From a virus, in IMG/VR virus record IMGVR_UViG_3300017917_000952, positions 124,001 through 188,000 of that record: a stretch of DNA of 64,000 bases; one strand, given 5' to 3'. The position numbers were made by a program, and so were the translations under genes. Below the pieces are notes generated by a model. That model made no database searches. It was given only the letters and a program-made list of their open reading frames with translations, and had not been told where the DNA came from. Below, piece after piece: positions 6,606 to 15,894 of the stretch (positions are counted from its first letter, which is position 1; each line of letters starts with the position of its first letter).

Positions 6606-8894
6606 ATGGCAGACGAAGTAATTAGTGGTGGTCAACAGATAGCATCTGAAGCAACTTTACAGGCATTATTAAATGCCGTCAGTGGGTCGAGCGGTGCCAG
6701 CGCCGCCATGCAGGTACAAAAACTAGCCAATGCCTCCGGGGTAGCAGGTAAACAAGTTCAAGACTTTGGTGCAAACCTTGGAAATATTGTAGGTGCTGCA
6801 CAAAACTTAACTGGCGCATTTATACAGGGCACTGCAACATCTAGTCAGATGTTCGGTGCAATGGGCTCATTACCTGGCCCTATTGGATTAGTGTTCAAAG
6901 GTCTAAGTGCCCTTGCAGGATTCCAAGAACAGGCTATGGAATCTTATCGAACAATGTCGGGCGCCGGCGTTAGTTTTAGCGGTAGCCTATCCGATATGCG
7001 TGTAGCCGCTGCCCAAACTCACATGACGTTGCAACAGTTTGCGAACTTCATGAAAGTAAACGGAGAATCTCTTGCACGTCTAGGTGGCTCAACAAATGAC
7101 GGTGCAAAAGCATTTAGAATGTTAAGTGCAGAACTAATGTCAAGCCCTGCAGGTGTTAATTTAAAAGCATTGGGTTATACAACCGAAGAAGTTAACCAAG
7201 GCATGATGGATTATATCCAAATGACCGGCGGTAGAAGTCAAGAAGAGTTAAAAAATTCTAAGGCTTTACTTGCAAGTTCAACAGAGTACTTAACACAGTT
7301 AGACGGTCTTTCACAGTTAACGGGTAAATCGAGACAAGAACAAGAAAAGGCCTTAAAAGAAGCACAGCAAAATGCCGCGATTCAGCAGAAATTAGCAGGC
7401 ATGGATGAGAATCAAAAAGCGGCATACACTCGAGGCCTTGCTGAAATGAATGCTAAATTTGGCAAAGCAGGCGTAGAACTGTATCAAGCTCAGATGTTAG
7501 GTATTCCTCCACAAACAGAAGCCGCCCGTAACTTAGCAGCACTATCGCCTGAAGTTGCAAGAGCAAGTAAGGGAATGGCTGATGTAGCAAATCGAGGCGG
7601 CACGGCTGCTGAAACATTAAGATACTCTGCACAGGCTACACAGGGAGCAGTTGAAGCAAGTAAGAAATTCGGCGACGGTGTTAAGGCTGCGATGAGTTTT
7701 AGAACAGACGGTGCAGCACAAGCAATCAATTCTCTAGGTATGGCAGCGGTGCAGGCCGAAAAACAAGGTCGACAAACAACTGCTCAAGAATTAGAACTTC
7801 GCGAAAAAATTGCTAGAGAACAAAAGGCTCGTCAAGAATCGGAAGCAAAACAATTAATGGTTGCTGAACAGAACATTAAGTCGTTTAGTGTTGCCCTGTT
7901 AAGTTTTGTACAACCATTTGTAGCATTCTTAACTCCGATTATTGAAAAATTAAGTTTCTTAGCACCAGTTATCGGAACTGTTGCAGCGGCACTGGTAGCA
8001 TTGAAGGTAGCGGCAATGACCGTTGCTTCCGTAAGAACACTAAAGTCAACCGTCGGCGGCATGGTGGACACTATTACTGGTCGTGGAGGTCCTGGCGCAA
8101 ATGTTCCTAAAGGTCCAGTACCTACGCCTCCAGTACCATCTGCACCTGGCGGCGGCGCCGCAGGTAGCGGATTTGTTGGGTTTATTAAATCATTAGGTAG
8201 AGGTCTAGCAAGTCTAGCACCTATTGCTGTGCCTATGATTATTGGTGCCAGTGCTGTTGCAGCAACTATAGCAATAGTAGGCGTTGGCGTGGCGGCAGCA
8301 ATCGCAGTTATTGGAGTAAGTTTACCTATATTTGCAAAAGGCCTTGGTGAAATATCAAAAATTGACGGATTGAATCTAGCAAAGGTAGCACTAGGTATTG
8401 CGGCATTGGGCCCTGCTCTTGTGTTATTCACTGGGGGCAGTATTATTGCAGGACTCGGTGCAGTAGGTACAAAAATTACTAATTTCTTCTCAGGTGGTGG
8501 ACCGATTGCACAGATCAAAGAAGCCATTACTGAATTAAGTCCTTTATTACCTCAAATGCAAGGCTTAGGCCCTGCACTAAACAACTACGCTAGCGGTATT
8601 GTAGCGTTTGGTAAAGCAGTTAGTACTGTTGATATTGCTAAAGCAGAACGACTAAAAGAAGTAATGAAAGGACCAGGAGTTCTAGAAGGTATCGGTTCAG
8701 CAATCAAGGATGTTGGTGCTGCAACTGCGAAACTCGTTTCTGGACAGAGCGGAGGGCAAGAAAAAAGCAATTCAGAGCTTGCAGCCTTAAATAATGTTAT
8801 GAAAGAATTAGTAAAGTATTCTCGTGAAATTTCCGATTATACTAAACAAACGGTTGAAGCAACCAAAAAATTAAACGGAAATCACTTCGGATAA
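6606..8894 (+). CDS. tail tape measure protein (gp29 role)
   Basis: A 762-aa protein rich in Ala, Gln and Gly with long helical stretches and two hydrophobic zones: about residues 425-475 (FVQPFVAFLTPIIEKLSFL then VIGTVAAALVALK) and about 535-620. Such length, composition and membrane-like helices are typical of tape measure proteins, which set tail length and help DNA pass the membrane. It sits directly upstream of the portal and opposite gp26/gp51, the expected chaperones. A Pro/Gly-rich hinge (about residues 500-520) separates the hydrophobic zones. Identity with T4 gp29 cannot be shown by eye, so no symbol is given. Confidence 0.75.
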   Translation: MADEVISGGQQIASEATLQALLNAVSGSSGASAAMQVQKLANASGVAGKQVQDFGANLGNIVGAAQNLTGAFIQGTATSSQMFGAMGSLPGPIGLVFKGLSALAGFQEQAMESYRTMSGAGVSFSGSLSDMRVAAAQTHMTLQQFANFMKVNGESLARLGGSTNDGAKAFRMLSAELMSSPAGVNLKALGYTTEEVNQGMMDYIQMTGGRSQEELKNSKALLASSTEYLTQLDGLSQLTGKSRQEQEKALKEAQQNAAIQQKLAGMDENQKAAYTRGLAEMNAKFGKAGVELYQAQMLGIPPQTEAARNLAALSPEVARASKGMADVANRGGTAAETLRYSAQATQGAVEASKKFGDGVKAAMSFRTDGAAQAINSLGMAAVQAEKQGRQTTAQELELREKIAREQKARQESEAKQLMVAEQNIKSFSVALLSFVQPFVAFLTPIIEKLSFLAPVIGTVAAALVALKVAAMTVASVRTLKSTVGGMVDTITGRGGPGANVPKGPVPTPPVPSAPGGGAAGSGFVGFIKSLGRGLASLAPIAVPMIIGASAVAATIAIVGVGVAAAIAVIGVSLPIFAKGLGEISKIDGLNLAKVALGIAALGPALVLFTGGSIIAGLGAVGTKITNFFSGGGPIAQIKEAITELSPLLPQMQGLGPALNNYASGIVAFGKAVSTVDIAKAERLKEVMKGPGVLEGIGSAIKDVGAATAKLVSGQSGGQEKSNSELAALNNVMKELVKYSREISDYTKQTVEATKKLNGNHFG

Positions 8895-8898
8895 GATT

Positions 8899-10632
8899 AT
8901 GTCTTGGAAAAAATATTTTACACCCGTTGACACAAGTGGTAAACTTAGCCCTATTAGCGGTGCTATGAATATGGGGTCGGGTGCAAATCCTAGCCGTTCA
9001 AACTATTCTAGTTACTTACCCGACATTTACGCTGGACATCCTAACCGTCTAGAGCGTTATGGTCAATATGATACTATGGATACAGACAGCGAAGTTAACG
9101 CTGCCTTTGATATTCTTGCAGAATTCTGCACACAGGCCAATGAAGAAAACGGAACCCCGTTCCAAATTTTCTTCAAAGATCAAGCAACACAAACTGAAAT
9201 CAAGATCATTAAGAAGTATCTACAACAATGGACACGAATGAACAAGTTTCAAATTCGTATGTTCAAAATTGTTCGGAATGCATTTAAGTATGGTGACAGT
9301 TTCTTTGTCCGAGATCCGGAAACACAGAAGTGGTTGTATATTGATCCAGCAAAAGTAGATAAAATTATTGTTAATGAAAGTGAAGGCAAAAAGCCTGAAC
9401 AGTATTTCATTAGAGATTTTAATCCTAACTTAGAAGCACTGGCAACAACTGCGATTCAGCCAACAAACGTACATGGCGGCGGAAGCCAGTTCGGCGGAGC
9501 ATATAACTCTGGTCTAGGCGGCGCAGGTGGTAGCAGGGGTATGACTGGTAGTTATCCTACTGGCGCATCTGGTACAAGATTCAGTGAAAATCAAAATCAA
9601 TATGCTATTGATGCACGACATGTCATTCATATTAGCATGAGCGAAGGTTTAGACAACAATTTCCCATTTGGAAATAGTCTAATGGAAAGTATCTTTAAAG
9701 TTTTTAAACAAAAAGAACTATTAGAAGATGCTATCTTAATCTATAGAATACAACGTGCTCCTGAGCGCAGAGTATTTTATATTGACGTCGGTAATATGCC
9801 AAGCCACTTGGCTATGAGTTTTGTTGAGCGTGTAAAAAACGAAGTTAATCAACGCAGAATTCCTAGCGTAACAGGTGGAGCCCAGAGCGTCGTAGATGCT
9901 GCATATAACCCATTAAGCATTAACGAAGATTATTTCTTCCCACAAACCGCAGAAGGTCGAGGTAGTAAGGTTGAAATTCTGCAAGGCGGACAAAATCTAG
10001 GAGAGATCGATGATCTTAGATATTTTACTAATAAGTTGTTTCGTGCTTTACGCATACCTAGCAGTTATCTACCTACCGGCTCTGACGACGGAGGATCTAA
10101 CTTCAATGATGGTAGAGTTGGAACAGCCTACATTCAAGAACTTAGATTCAACAAATACTGCGAACGACTACAAAGTCTCCTAAACGAACCGTTCGATACT
10201 GAATTTAAGATGTATCTACATACCCAAGGTATTAATGTAGATAACAATGTTTTTGAAATTAAATTCAATCCTCCGCAAAATTTTGCCGCATATCGACAGG
10301 CAGAAATGGATACTGCTCGTGTTAATACATTTAATACCATGGTTGCAGTCCCGTTTGTAAGCAAGAGATTTGCTATGAAGCGTTTCTTAGGTATGACTAC
10401 AGAAGAAGTTGCAGAAAACGAACGTCTATGGCGCGAAGAAAACATTGATGAAGATCAATATCTAAGCGCAAGTAGTGAACTTCGAGGTGCTGGAATCACA
10501 GCAAACGGTATAGCATCTGACACATCAACGCTAAGTGGTGCAGCAACACCACCGCCCGAAGCAGTAGAAACACCTGCAGAAGGCGGAGCAGCCGCTCCTG
10601 CGGCCGGCGCAACACCACCGCCAGCGGCATAA
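8899..10632 (+). CDS. gp20: gp20 portal vertex protein
   Basis: A 577-aa protein (T4 gp20 is 524 aa) with portal hallmarks: YDTMDTDSEVNAAFDILAEFC near the start, FRIVRNAFKYGDSFF-type region, PFGNSLMESIFKVFKQKELLEDAILIYRIQRAPERR, and the C-terminal KFNPPQNFAAYRQAEM region. Twelve copies form the packaging channel at the unique head vertex and dock the gp17 motor. A glycine-rich loop (about residues 190-220, GGGSQFGGAYNSGLGG) looks like an insertion, and the C-terminus is an Ala/Pro-rich tail. The stop codon is overlapped by a late promoter for the next gene. Confidence 0.95.
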   Translation: MSWKKYFTPVDTSGKLSPISGAMNMGSGANPSRSNYSSYLPDIYAGHPNRLERYGQYDTMDTDSEVNAAFDILAEFCTQANEENGTPFQIFFKDQATQTEIKIIKKYLQQWTRMNKFQIRMFKIVRNAFKYGDSFFVRDPETQKWLYIDPAKVDKIIVNESEGKKPEQYFIRDFNPNLEALATTAIQPTNVHGGGSQFGGAYNSGLGGAGGSRGMTGSYPTGASGTRFSENQNQYAIDARHVIHISMSEGLDNNFPFGNSLMESIFKVFKQKELLEDAILIYRIQRAPERRVFYIDVGNMPSHLAMSFVERVKNEVNQRRIPSVTGGAQSVVDAAYNPLSINEDYFFPQTAEGRGSKVEILQGGQNLGEIDDLRYFTNKLFRALRIPSSYLPTGSDDGGSNFNDGRVGTAYIQELRFNKYCERLQSLLNEPFDTEFKMYLHTQGINVDNNVFEIKFNPPQNFAAYRQAEMDTARVNTFNTMVAVPFVSKRFAMKRFLGMTTEEVAENERLWREENIDEDQYLSASSELRGAGITANGIASDTSTLSGAATPPPEAVETPAEGGAAAPAAGATPPPAA

Positions 10633-10635
10633 ATA
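10628..10635 (+). promoter_or_regulatory. late promoter CATAAATA overlapping the gp20 stop codon
   Basis: The TAA stop of gp20 lies inside CATAAATA. T4 spacing puts the transcription start on base 10641, the A of the next ATG, so the transcript would be leaderless. Confidence 0.6.
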
Positions 10636-10640
10636 TTCAT

Positions 10641-10889
10641 ATGATACTAAGAGAATTCATATACTTTGATCGCGATCATGCTGATCCTCAAAAGGACAAT
10701 AGGTACATTAGTAAAAATGATACCAGTGTTCTTAAGAGTTCTGACCTACGTAAAACTCGTTTAACACTAAAAATGATTAACGAAATACGCAGAGCAGCCG
10801 AAGCACACGATAAAGAAAAGCGTGAAGAATTAGGCTTGGTACGAAAAATGTACGCTGCACCACCGCCTGAAGCGGCCGCAGCAGCATAA
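10641..10889 (+). CDS. prohead core-type small protein (gp67 position)
   Basis: An 82-aa charged helical protein (SSDLRKTRLTLKMINEIRRAAEAHDKEKREELG) ending in Pro/Ala repeats. It occupies the place of T4 gene 67 between the portal and the rest of the prohead genes, and marine T4-like phages have a similar conserved small protein here. Probable role: minor prohead core component; no catalytic motif. No Shine-Dalgarno is visible and the late promoter overlaps the end of gp20, so it may be made from a leaderless transcript as well as by read-through. Confidence 0.7.
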   Translation: MILREFIYFDRDHADPQKDNRYISKNDTSVLKSSDLRKTRLTLKMINEIRRAAEAHDKEKREELGLVRKMYAAPPPEAAAAA

Positions 10890-10925
10890 AAATTGTCAAA
10901 ACCAGAAGAAATTCTGCGTCTGCAC

Positions 10926-10949
10926 GGTCAAAAAGGTTCATTTTTGGCC
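10926..10949. other. hairpin in leader region upstream of prohead operon
   Basis: GGTCAAAAA, loop GGTTCA, TTTTTGGCC: nine pairs including one G-U. There is no T-run after it, so it is not a standard terminator; it could be a processing site or weak terminator. Confidence 0.4.
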
Positions 10950-10976
10950 TATTTCAAGCCGATATATTAACTGTGC

Positions 10977-10984
10977 TGTAAATA
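10977..10984 (+). promoter_or_regulatory. late promoter-like TGTAAATA
   Basis: Lies 41 nt upstream of the ATG at 11025, with a clear AGGAGAA ribosome site in the leader. Would serve the prohead core, protease, scaffold and capsid genes. Confidence 0.55.
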
Positions 10985-11024
10985 CATCAAGCCTTGCCGC
11001 TACCCTATTAGGAGAATTAAAAAC

Positions 11025-12071
11025 ATGTCTACAAAATTTGAACAATTGCTAGACTTATTAATCAACGAAGAACACGATAAAGCTCAAGAGCTTTTCCATG
11101 AAATCGTTGTTGAAAAGTCTCGTGAAATTTATGAAAACCTTATCGCCGAAGAAGAAGATGAGGAAATGGATGAAGCAGCCGACGACGAAGAAATGGACGA
11201 GTCTGCTGATGACGAAGAATTAGATGAATCTGCAGATGACGAAGAAATGGACGAGTCTGCTGATGACGAAGAATTAGATGAAGCCGAAGACGAAGAAGCC
11301 GACGAAAGTATGGATCTAGAAGATTCTTACATGATGGACGGCGACGACGAAATGGGCGGAGATGCCACAGACGACCTAGGCGGTGACATTGGTGCCGACA
11401 TGGGCGACGAAGAAGGTGGCGAAGGTTCTGAAGATCAAGCAATTTTTGATATCAAGAACGCCATTGAAGAACTAGAAGCCGCGTTTGCTCAACTAGAAAA
11501 AGCACAAGGTGGTGAAATGGATGCTGACTTCGGTGACGAAGAAGGCGGTGACGATATGGGCGACGAAGAGCCTGCAAAGATGGGCTTCCAAGAAGGTCGT
11601 CGTATTACACGCGAGTACACTGAAAAAGTTGGTAACGACTGGGAAAAGAACAGCCAGAAGACTCCAGGCCCAGTAGGTTCTGGTAAAGGTGAACTAGCAG
11701 GTCAAACTAGTGTTTCCGACACAAAGAGCCCAATTAGCTCTGGTAAGGGCAAGCCATCTACTGGCGCAACTGCTCATAACATCCTTGGCGATGCTAAAAC
11801 AGGTCAAGGTAAGAACACAGGCGATCGTCCTGACAGCCTAAACAAAGGTATCGCTCAAGTAAGCGGCGAGAAGTTTGCTAAGGGCATTCATAACGTTGAC
11901 GGTGCTAAGTCTGGTGTTAAGACACTAAGCAAAGTTGCTGGTGGTCACGGTGCTGAGAAGAAAGGTTCTGGTCCGGGCCCAGTAGGTGCTGGAACAGGCG
12001 ACAAAGCAGGTCAGACCAACGTTCACAACACACCTAGCCCGCTAAACGGTGCACCTAACCGTAACGCTTAA
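11025..12071 (+). CDS. acidic prohead core protein (gp68 position)
   Basis: A 348-aa very acidic protein. The N-terminus (FEQLLDLLINEEHDKAQEL) is helical and carries an INE site at 13-15 that fits prohead-protease cleavage. Residues about 50-90 are tandem acidic units of nine residues, ADDEEMDES / ADDEELDES alternating, and the region to about 185 is Asp/Glu/Gly-rich. The rest is a Gly/Lys/Ser/Thr-rich tail with GPVGSGKGELAGQTSV echoed later as GPVGAGTGDKAGQTNV. Position between the gp67-like gene and gp21 matches T4 gene 68. A scaffold/core role is inferred. Confidence 0.75.
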   Translation: MSTKFEQLLDLLINEEHDKAQELFHEIVVEKSREIYENLIAEEEDEEMDEAADDEEMDESADDEELDESADDEEMDESADDEELDEAEDEEADESMDLEDSYMMDGDDEMGGDATDDLGGDIGADMGDEEGGEGSEDQAIFDIKNAIEELEAAFAQLEKAQGGEMDADFGDEEGGDDMGDEEPAKMGFQEGRRITREYTEKVGNDWEKNSQKTPGPVGSGKGELAGQTSVSDTKSPISSGKGKPSTGATAHNILGDAKTGQGKNTGDRPDSLNKGIAQVSGEKFAKGIHNVDGAKSGVKTLSKVAGGHGAEKKGSGPGPVGAGTGDKAGQTNVHNTPSPLNGAPNRNA

Positions 12072-12084
12072 TTAGAGAACCTGG

Positions 12085-12717
12085 ATGAAACAGATTTCTT
12101 ACTTACGCGAACATTTAAGTTTTGATCAGGCTCAAGCGGTGCTTGAGTCTGACGACAAGGATGGTAAGAACCTTTATCTAAAGGGTATTGCTATTCAGGG
12201 TGGTATTCGCAACGCTAATCAGCGTGTCTATCCTGTAGACGAAATTGAACGTGCTGTGAAAACACTTAATGATCAAATTCAAAACGGATATAGCGTATTA
12301 GGAGAAGTCGACCATCCTGATGATTTAAAAGTTAATTTGGATCGTGTATCCCATATGATTACTCAGATGTGGATGGAGGGTCCAAATGGCTATGGAAAGA
12401 TGAAAATCCTTCCTACGCCAATGGGAAACTTAGTCCGCACCATGCTTGAAAGCGGTGTAAAACTTGGTGTTAGTTCTCGTGGTAGTGGCAATGTCAACGA
12501 CATGAACGGCCATGTATCCGATTTCGAGATTATCACGGTGGACATAGTAGCTCAACCCAGCGCACCTGGTGCCTATCCTACTCCTGTGTATGAACATTTA
12601 ATGAACACACGCGGGGGTATGAAGGCATACAGGGTCGCTACCGAAGTAAAAGAAGATCCAAAGGCCCAGAAATATCTTCAAGAAGCACTCTTGAATGTTA
12701 TTAAAGGTCTGAAATAA
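12085..12717 (+). CDS. gp21: gp21 prohead core protease
   Basis: A 210-aa protein, the same size as T4 gp21 (212 aa). Motifs of this serine protease family: GEVDHPDD with the catalytic His at residue 77, and GVSSRGSG with the nucleophilic Ser at about 131; the following FEIITVDIVAQPSAPGA block is also typical. It cleaves scaffold, core and capsid proteins after L/I-x-E during head maturation, and its own LRE at residues 7-9 is a possible self-cleavage point. It is placed between the core protein and gp22 genes. Confidence 0.95.
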   Translation: MKQISYLREHLSFDQAQAVLESDDKDGKNLYLKGIAIQGGIRNANQRVYPVDEIERAVKTLNDQIQNGYSVLGEVDHPDDLKVNLDRVSHMITQMWMEGPNGYGKMKILPTPMGNLVRTMLESGVKLGVSSRGSGNVNDMNGHVSDFEIITVDIVAQPSAPGAYPTPVYEHLMNTRGGMKAYRVATEVKEDPKAQKYLQEALLNVIKGLK

Positions 12718-12735
12718 GCCCGAGGAGAAAAATAA

Positions 12736-13824
12736 ATGGACGCATTCAAACAGTTAGTTGAGTCCGGCGTGATGACAGAGGAGACACGTACAGTTGTCGA
12801 GGCTGCTCTTGCTGCTAAGATTCAAGAAACTCGCGAACTTGTGACCGCTGAACTTCGTGAAGAATTTGCACAAAAATATCAACATGATAAAAGCATGATG
12901 GTTGAAGCAATCGACAAGATGTTAAGCGACCGCTTGACCGCAGAGATGTCCGAATTGTATGCTGACAAAAAATCTCTAGCAGAAGCAAAAGCACGTTATA
13001 CACAACGTATTAGTGAAGATGCTAAGAAGTTAGAGGGATTTGTTATCAATCAACTAGGCAGAGAGTTAGTTGAGTTCCAGGGCGATCGTAAGAAAGTCGC
13101 TGAGAACTTCCAAAAGTTAGAGCAATTTGTAGTACACGCTCTAGCAAAAGAAATCCAAGAATTTGCTACTGATAAGAAAGATCTAGCCGAAACCAAAGTT
13201 AAGTTAGTTCGTGAAGCAAAGAGCAAGTTTGAAGATATCAAGCAAAACTTCATTAAACACGCCGCTAAGGTTGTTGAAAGTACAGTCACTAACAAGTTGA
13301 CATCTGAAATCAAGCAATTGAAAGAAGACATCGACGGTGCCCGTAACAACGATTTTGGTCGCAGAATTTATGAAGCATTTGCACAAGAGTTTGCCGGTTC
13401 CTATCTAAATGAAAAATCCGAAACAAGTAAATTGTTAAAGATTATTCAGAAGAAAGACCAAGAACTTGCAGAAGCACAACAGGTCGTAGCAGAAAAGGCG
13501 AATCTAGTAGAATCTGTACAACGTGAAATTCGTATTACAAAAGATCTAATGGAACGCAAACAAGTTATGGCTGAGTTGCTAGCACCTTTAAGTGCTGACA
13601 AGAGAGAGGTTATGAAAGAACTTCTAGAGTCTACCCCGACTCAGAAACTTACAGAATCTTTTGACAAATACCTACCAGCAGTTATGGAAGGCCAGAAGAA
13701 GGCTCCTGCCAAAAAAGCAGCAGTCCTCACTGAAGGTGCAGAAGTAACAGGAAATAGAGAAATTAAGCCAGAGGTAGGCTTAGATAACATCTTAGATATC
13801 CGCAAGTTAGCGGGTCTAAAATAA
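12736..13824 (+). CDS. gp22: gp22 prohead scaffold protein
   Basis: A 362-aa, almost wholly alpha-helical, highly charged protein between gp21 and gp23, as in T4 (269 aa there). Many Lys/Glu heptads (KKVAENFQKLEQF, KKDLAETKVKLVREAKSKFEDIKQ) indicate coiled coils. LVE at 7-9 fits protease cleavage, and multiple LxE sites fit its destruction during maturation. The extreme C-terminus ILDIRKLAGLK is echoed at the end of two other late proteins (ending at 49935 and 53568). Strong GAGGAGAAA ribosome site, as expected for an abundant protein. Confidence 0.9.
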   Translation: MDAFKQLVESGVMTEETRTVVEAALAAKIQETRELVTAELREEFAQKYQHDKSMMVEAIDKMLSDRLTAEMSELYADKKSLAEAKARYTQRISEDAKKLEGFVINQLGRELVEFQGDRKKVAENFQKLEQFVVHALAKEIQEFATDKKDLAETKVKLVREAKSKFEDIKQNFIKHAAKVVESTVTNKLTSEIKQLKEDIDGARNNDFGRRIYEAFAQEFAGSYLNEKSETSKLLKIIQKKDQELAEAQQVVAEKANLVESVQREIRITKDLMERKQVMAELLAPLSADKREVMKELLESTPTQKLTESFDKYLPAVMEGQKKAPAKKAAVLTEGAEVTGNREIKPEVGLDNILDIRKLAGLK

Positions 13825-13847
13825 AAATATTCAAGGAGACAACGGAA

Positions 13848-15035
13848 ATGTCACAATTATTAAATGAAAGATGGTCCGAAACCAAGGACGCTCTGCTTGA
13901 AGGCCTACAAGGTACCCGTCGTTCTTCTATGGCAGTTTGCTTAGAGAACACACGTAAGTACTTGGCTGAAAGCGCAACTTCTGGCGCAACAAGTGCTGGA
14001 AATATCGCAACTCTAAACCGCGTTATTCTTCCAGTAATTCGTCGCGTTATGCCAACTGTTATTGCTAACGAAATCATCGGCGTTCAGCCTATGACCGGTC
14101 CAGTTGGTCAGATCCATACCCTACGTGTTCGTTATGCTGACTCTTCTAACGAAGTTACAGCAGGCGAAGAGGCACTAAGCCCATTCAAGATCGCTCAAGC
14201 GTATTCTGGTAACGACAATGCATCCACACCACGTGCGGCTGCTACTTCTACTCTAGAAGGTACACCAGGCAAGCGTATGAGCATTCAAATCTTGAAGGCA
14301 CCAGTCGAAGCCAAGAGCCGCAAACTAAGCGCTCGTTGGACATTCGAAGCCGCTCAAGACGCACAAGCACAACAAGGTATCGATATCGAAGCAGAAATCA
14401 TGGCTGCTCTAGCACAAGAAATTACTGCTGAAATCGACCAAGAAATCCTAGCAAGCCTACGTGGTCTAGCAAGTGTTGAAGAAACATATGACCAGGCTCT
14501 AGTATCCGGTACTGCTACATTCGTTGGTGACGAACATGCTGCTCTAGCAATTCAGATCAACCGTGTTGCAAACTTGATCGCTCAGCGTACACGTCGTGGT
14601 GCTGCTAACTGGGCAGTTGTATCTAACCAGGCTCTAACAATCCTTCAGTCTGCTACAACTAGCGCATTTGCACGTACTACAGAAGGTACATTCGAAGCAC
14701 CTACAAACACCAAGTTTGTTGGTACACTAAACGGTTCTATGCGTATCTATGTTGACGCATATCTACCAGACAGCGGTAGCCAGTCTATCGAAGACAACCA
14801 AGTTCTAGTTGGTTATAAGGGTTCTAGCGAAGCAGACGCTGCTGCGTTCTACTGCCCTTACATTCCTCTAATGAGCTCTGGTGTTGTTCTAGACCCAGCA
14901 ACATTCGAGCCAGTAGTTGGCTTCCTAACACGTTACGGCTATGTTGAGTTAACAAACACAGCATCCAGCCTTGGTAACGCTGCTGACTACCTAGGTAAGG
15001 TAAGCATCAACTCTACAAACACAAGTTTCAAGTAA
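13848..15035 (+). CDS. gp23: gp23 major capsid protein
   Basis: A 395-aa T4-type major head protein (T4: 521 aa). Recognisable blocks include LNRVILPVIRRVMPTVIANEIIGVQPMTGPVGQIHTLRVRY, EAKSRKLSARWTFEAAQDAQAQQGIDIEAE and YCPYIPLMSSGVVLDPATFEPVVGFLTRYG. LAE at residues 39-41 is a good match to the gp21 cleavage rule, predicting a mature N-terminus at Ser42 and a propeptide of 41 residues, shorter than in T4. Strong AAGGAGA ribosome site. A strong terminator follows. Codon choice (CTA, GGT, AAC) looks tuned for high expression. Confidence 0.98.
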   Translation: MSQLLNERWSETKDALLEGLQGTRRSSMAVCLENTRKYLAESATSGATSAGNIATLNRVILPVIRRVMPTVIANEIIGVQPMTGPVGQIHTLRVRYADSSNEVTAGEEALSPFKIAQAYSGNDNASTPRAAATSTLEGTPGKRMSIQILKAPVEAKSRKLSARWTFEAAQDAQAQQGIDIEAEIMAALAQEITAEIDQEILASLRGLASVEETYDQALVSGTATFVGDEHAALAIQINRVANLIAQRTRRGAANWAVVSNQALTILQSATTSAFARTTEGTFEAPTNTKFVGTLNGSMRIYVDAYLPDSGSQSIEDNQVLVGYKGSSEADAAAFYCPYIPLMSSGVVLDPATFEPVVGFLTRYGYVELTNTASSLGNAADYLGKVSINSTNTSFK

Positions 15036-15065
15036 TCAACTGCTTGAATTTGAAAGAGTACAAAG

Positions 15066-15087
15066 AACCCGCGCAAGCGGGTTTTTT
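15066..15087 (+). terminator. rho-independent terminator after gp23
   Basis: AACCCGC, loop GCAA, GCGGGTT followed by a T-run (15082-15087). Confidence 0.9.
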
Positions 15088-15095
15088 GTTAAATA
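15088..15095 (+). promoter_or_regulatory. late promoter-like GTTAAATA
   Basis: Immediately after the gp23 terminator; expected start near 15101, leader about 59 nt to the ATG at 15160, with an AAGGAG site just before it. Confidence 0.55.
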
Positions 15096-15159
15096 CTATT
15101 CTAAGTATTATGCAGTTCCATCTGCGTAGACCTAGAACGTCATATTAAGGAGAAACAAA

Positions 15160-15834
15160 ATGGGACGTCCAATTAAAAAGAAATTTTTCGGTAATACAAA
15201 CATTGCCATCGACGGCGAAGGTGTAGGCGGTGAAGCAGTTGCTACTATTGCTAAAAACAATACTGGTACACTATATACAACTAGCACAACTCTAAGCCTA
15301 ACATTTACTGCACCTCAGATCGCCGGCGGTCAAACTGCATTAGGCGAAGTAACAACTAACGAATTAGGTAACGTAGCAACAGTAACATTGTTAGACGGTG
15401 GTAGTGGTTATACCAGCACACCTACTGCAACTGTAACTAGTGGCACAACAGGTACTGTAGCGACATTTACAATCAGCATGTCTACTAACCGTCAAAACGC
15501 TATTAAGTTTGATAGTTTTGTTCCCGGCGGTAGCTCTGCTGTTGGCGCAGGTGACATTATCAGACAGTCTGGTTCTAGAGCATACCTAGTTAAAAACAGC
15601 CAAGGTACTGGTATTTGCCGTTTAGTAACTTCTAGCACACTAGCAGAAGGTCAAATGAACTTAGTTGCTACAGATACAAACGGTAGCACATACTATGTTC
15701 GTAAGTTAACTGCTCGCAAGGCTGTTCTTGTACAAAGCACAGCAAGCGGAAGTTTCGTATTTGCTAACGAATCTGTTGCAGGATGGACTTTAGGTTCTCC
15801 TTCTGCAGGTTATGTAAGTATTACAAACAACTAA
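15160..15834 (+). CDS. virion structural protein, capsid-proximal (unknown)
   Basis: A 224-aa Thr/Ser/Gly-rich protein starting MGRPIKKKFFGN, a start seen in structural proteins of marine T4-like phages. The middle is a beta-rich segment with GGSGYTSTPTATVTSGTTGT, a motif common in phage fibre and decoration proteins; the end (YYVRKLTARKAVLVQ) is beta-like. It has its own late promoter and terminator, right behind gp23, which suggests an abundant virion component such as a head decoration or whisker protein. Function is not established. Confidence 0.7.
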   Translation: MGRPIKKKFFGNTNIAIDGEGVGGEAVATIAKNNTGTLYTTSTTLSLTFTAPQIAGGQTALGEVTTNELGNVATVTLLDGGSGYTSTPTATVTSGTTGTVATFTISMSTNRQNAIKFDSFVPGGSSAVGAGDIIRQSGSRAYLVKNSQGTGICRLVTSSTLAEGQMNLVATDTNGSTYYVRKLTARKAVLVQSTASGSFVFANESVAGWTLGSPSAGYVSITNN

Positions 15835-15852
15835 TTAGATCTAATCTAATTC

Positions 15853-15877
15853 AAAGGACTCTTCGGAGTCCTTTTTT
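15853..15877 (+). terminator. rho-independent terminator
   Basis: AAAGGACTC, loop TTCG, GAGTCCTTT followed by a T-run to 15877. Confidence 0.92.
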
Positions 15878-15882
15878 ATTCT

Positions 15883-15890
15883 GGTAAATA
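15883..15890 (+). promoter_or_regulatory. late promoter GGTAAATA at the start codon
   Basis: The motif ends 4 nt before the ATG at 15895; T4 spacing puts the transcript start at 15896, on the start codon. Confidence 0.6.
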
Positions 15891-15894
15891 CAGG

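Noticed and set aside
7832-8527. 231-aa open frame on the minus strand inside the tape measure gene
   Set aside because: Antisense shadow of an Ala/Gly-rich coding region; Pro/Ala-rich product, no ribosome site or promoter, and the sense gene is well supported.
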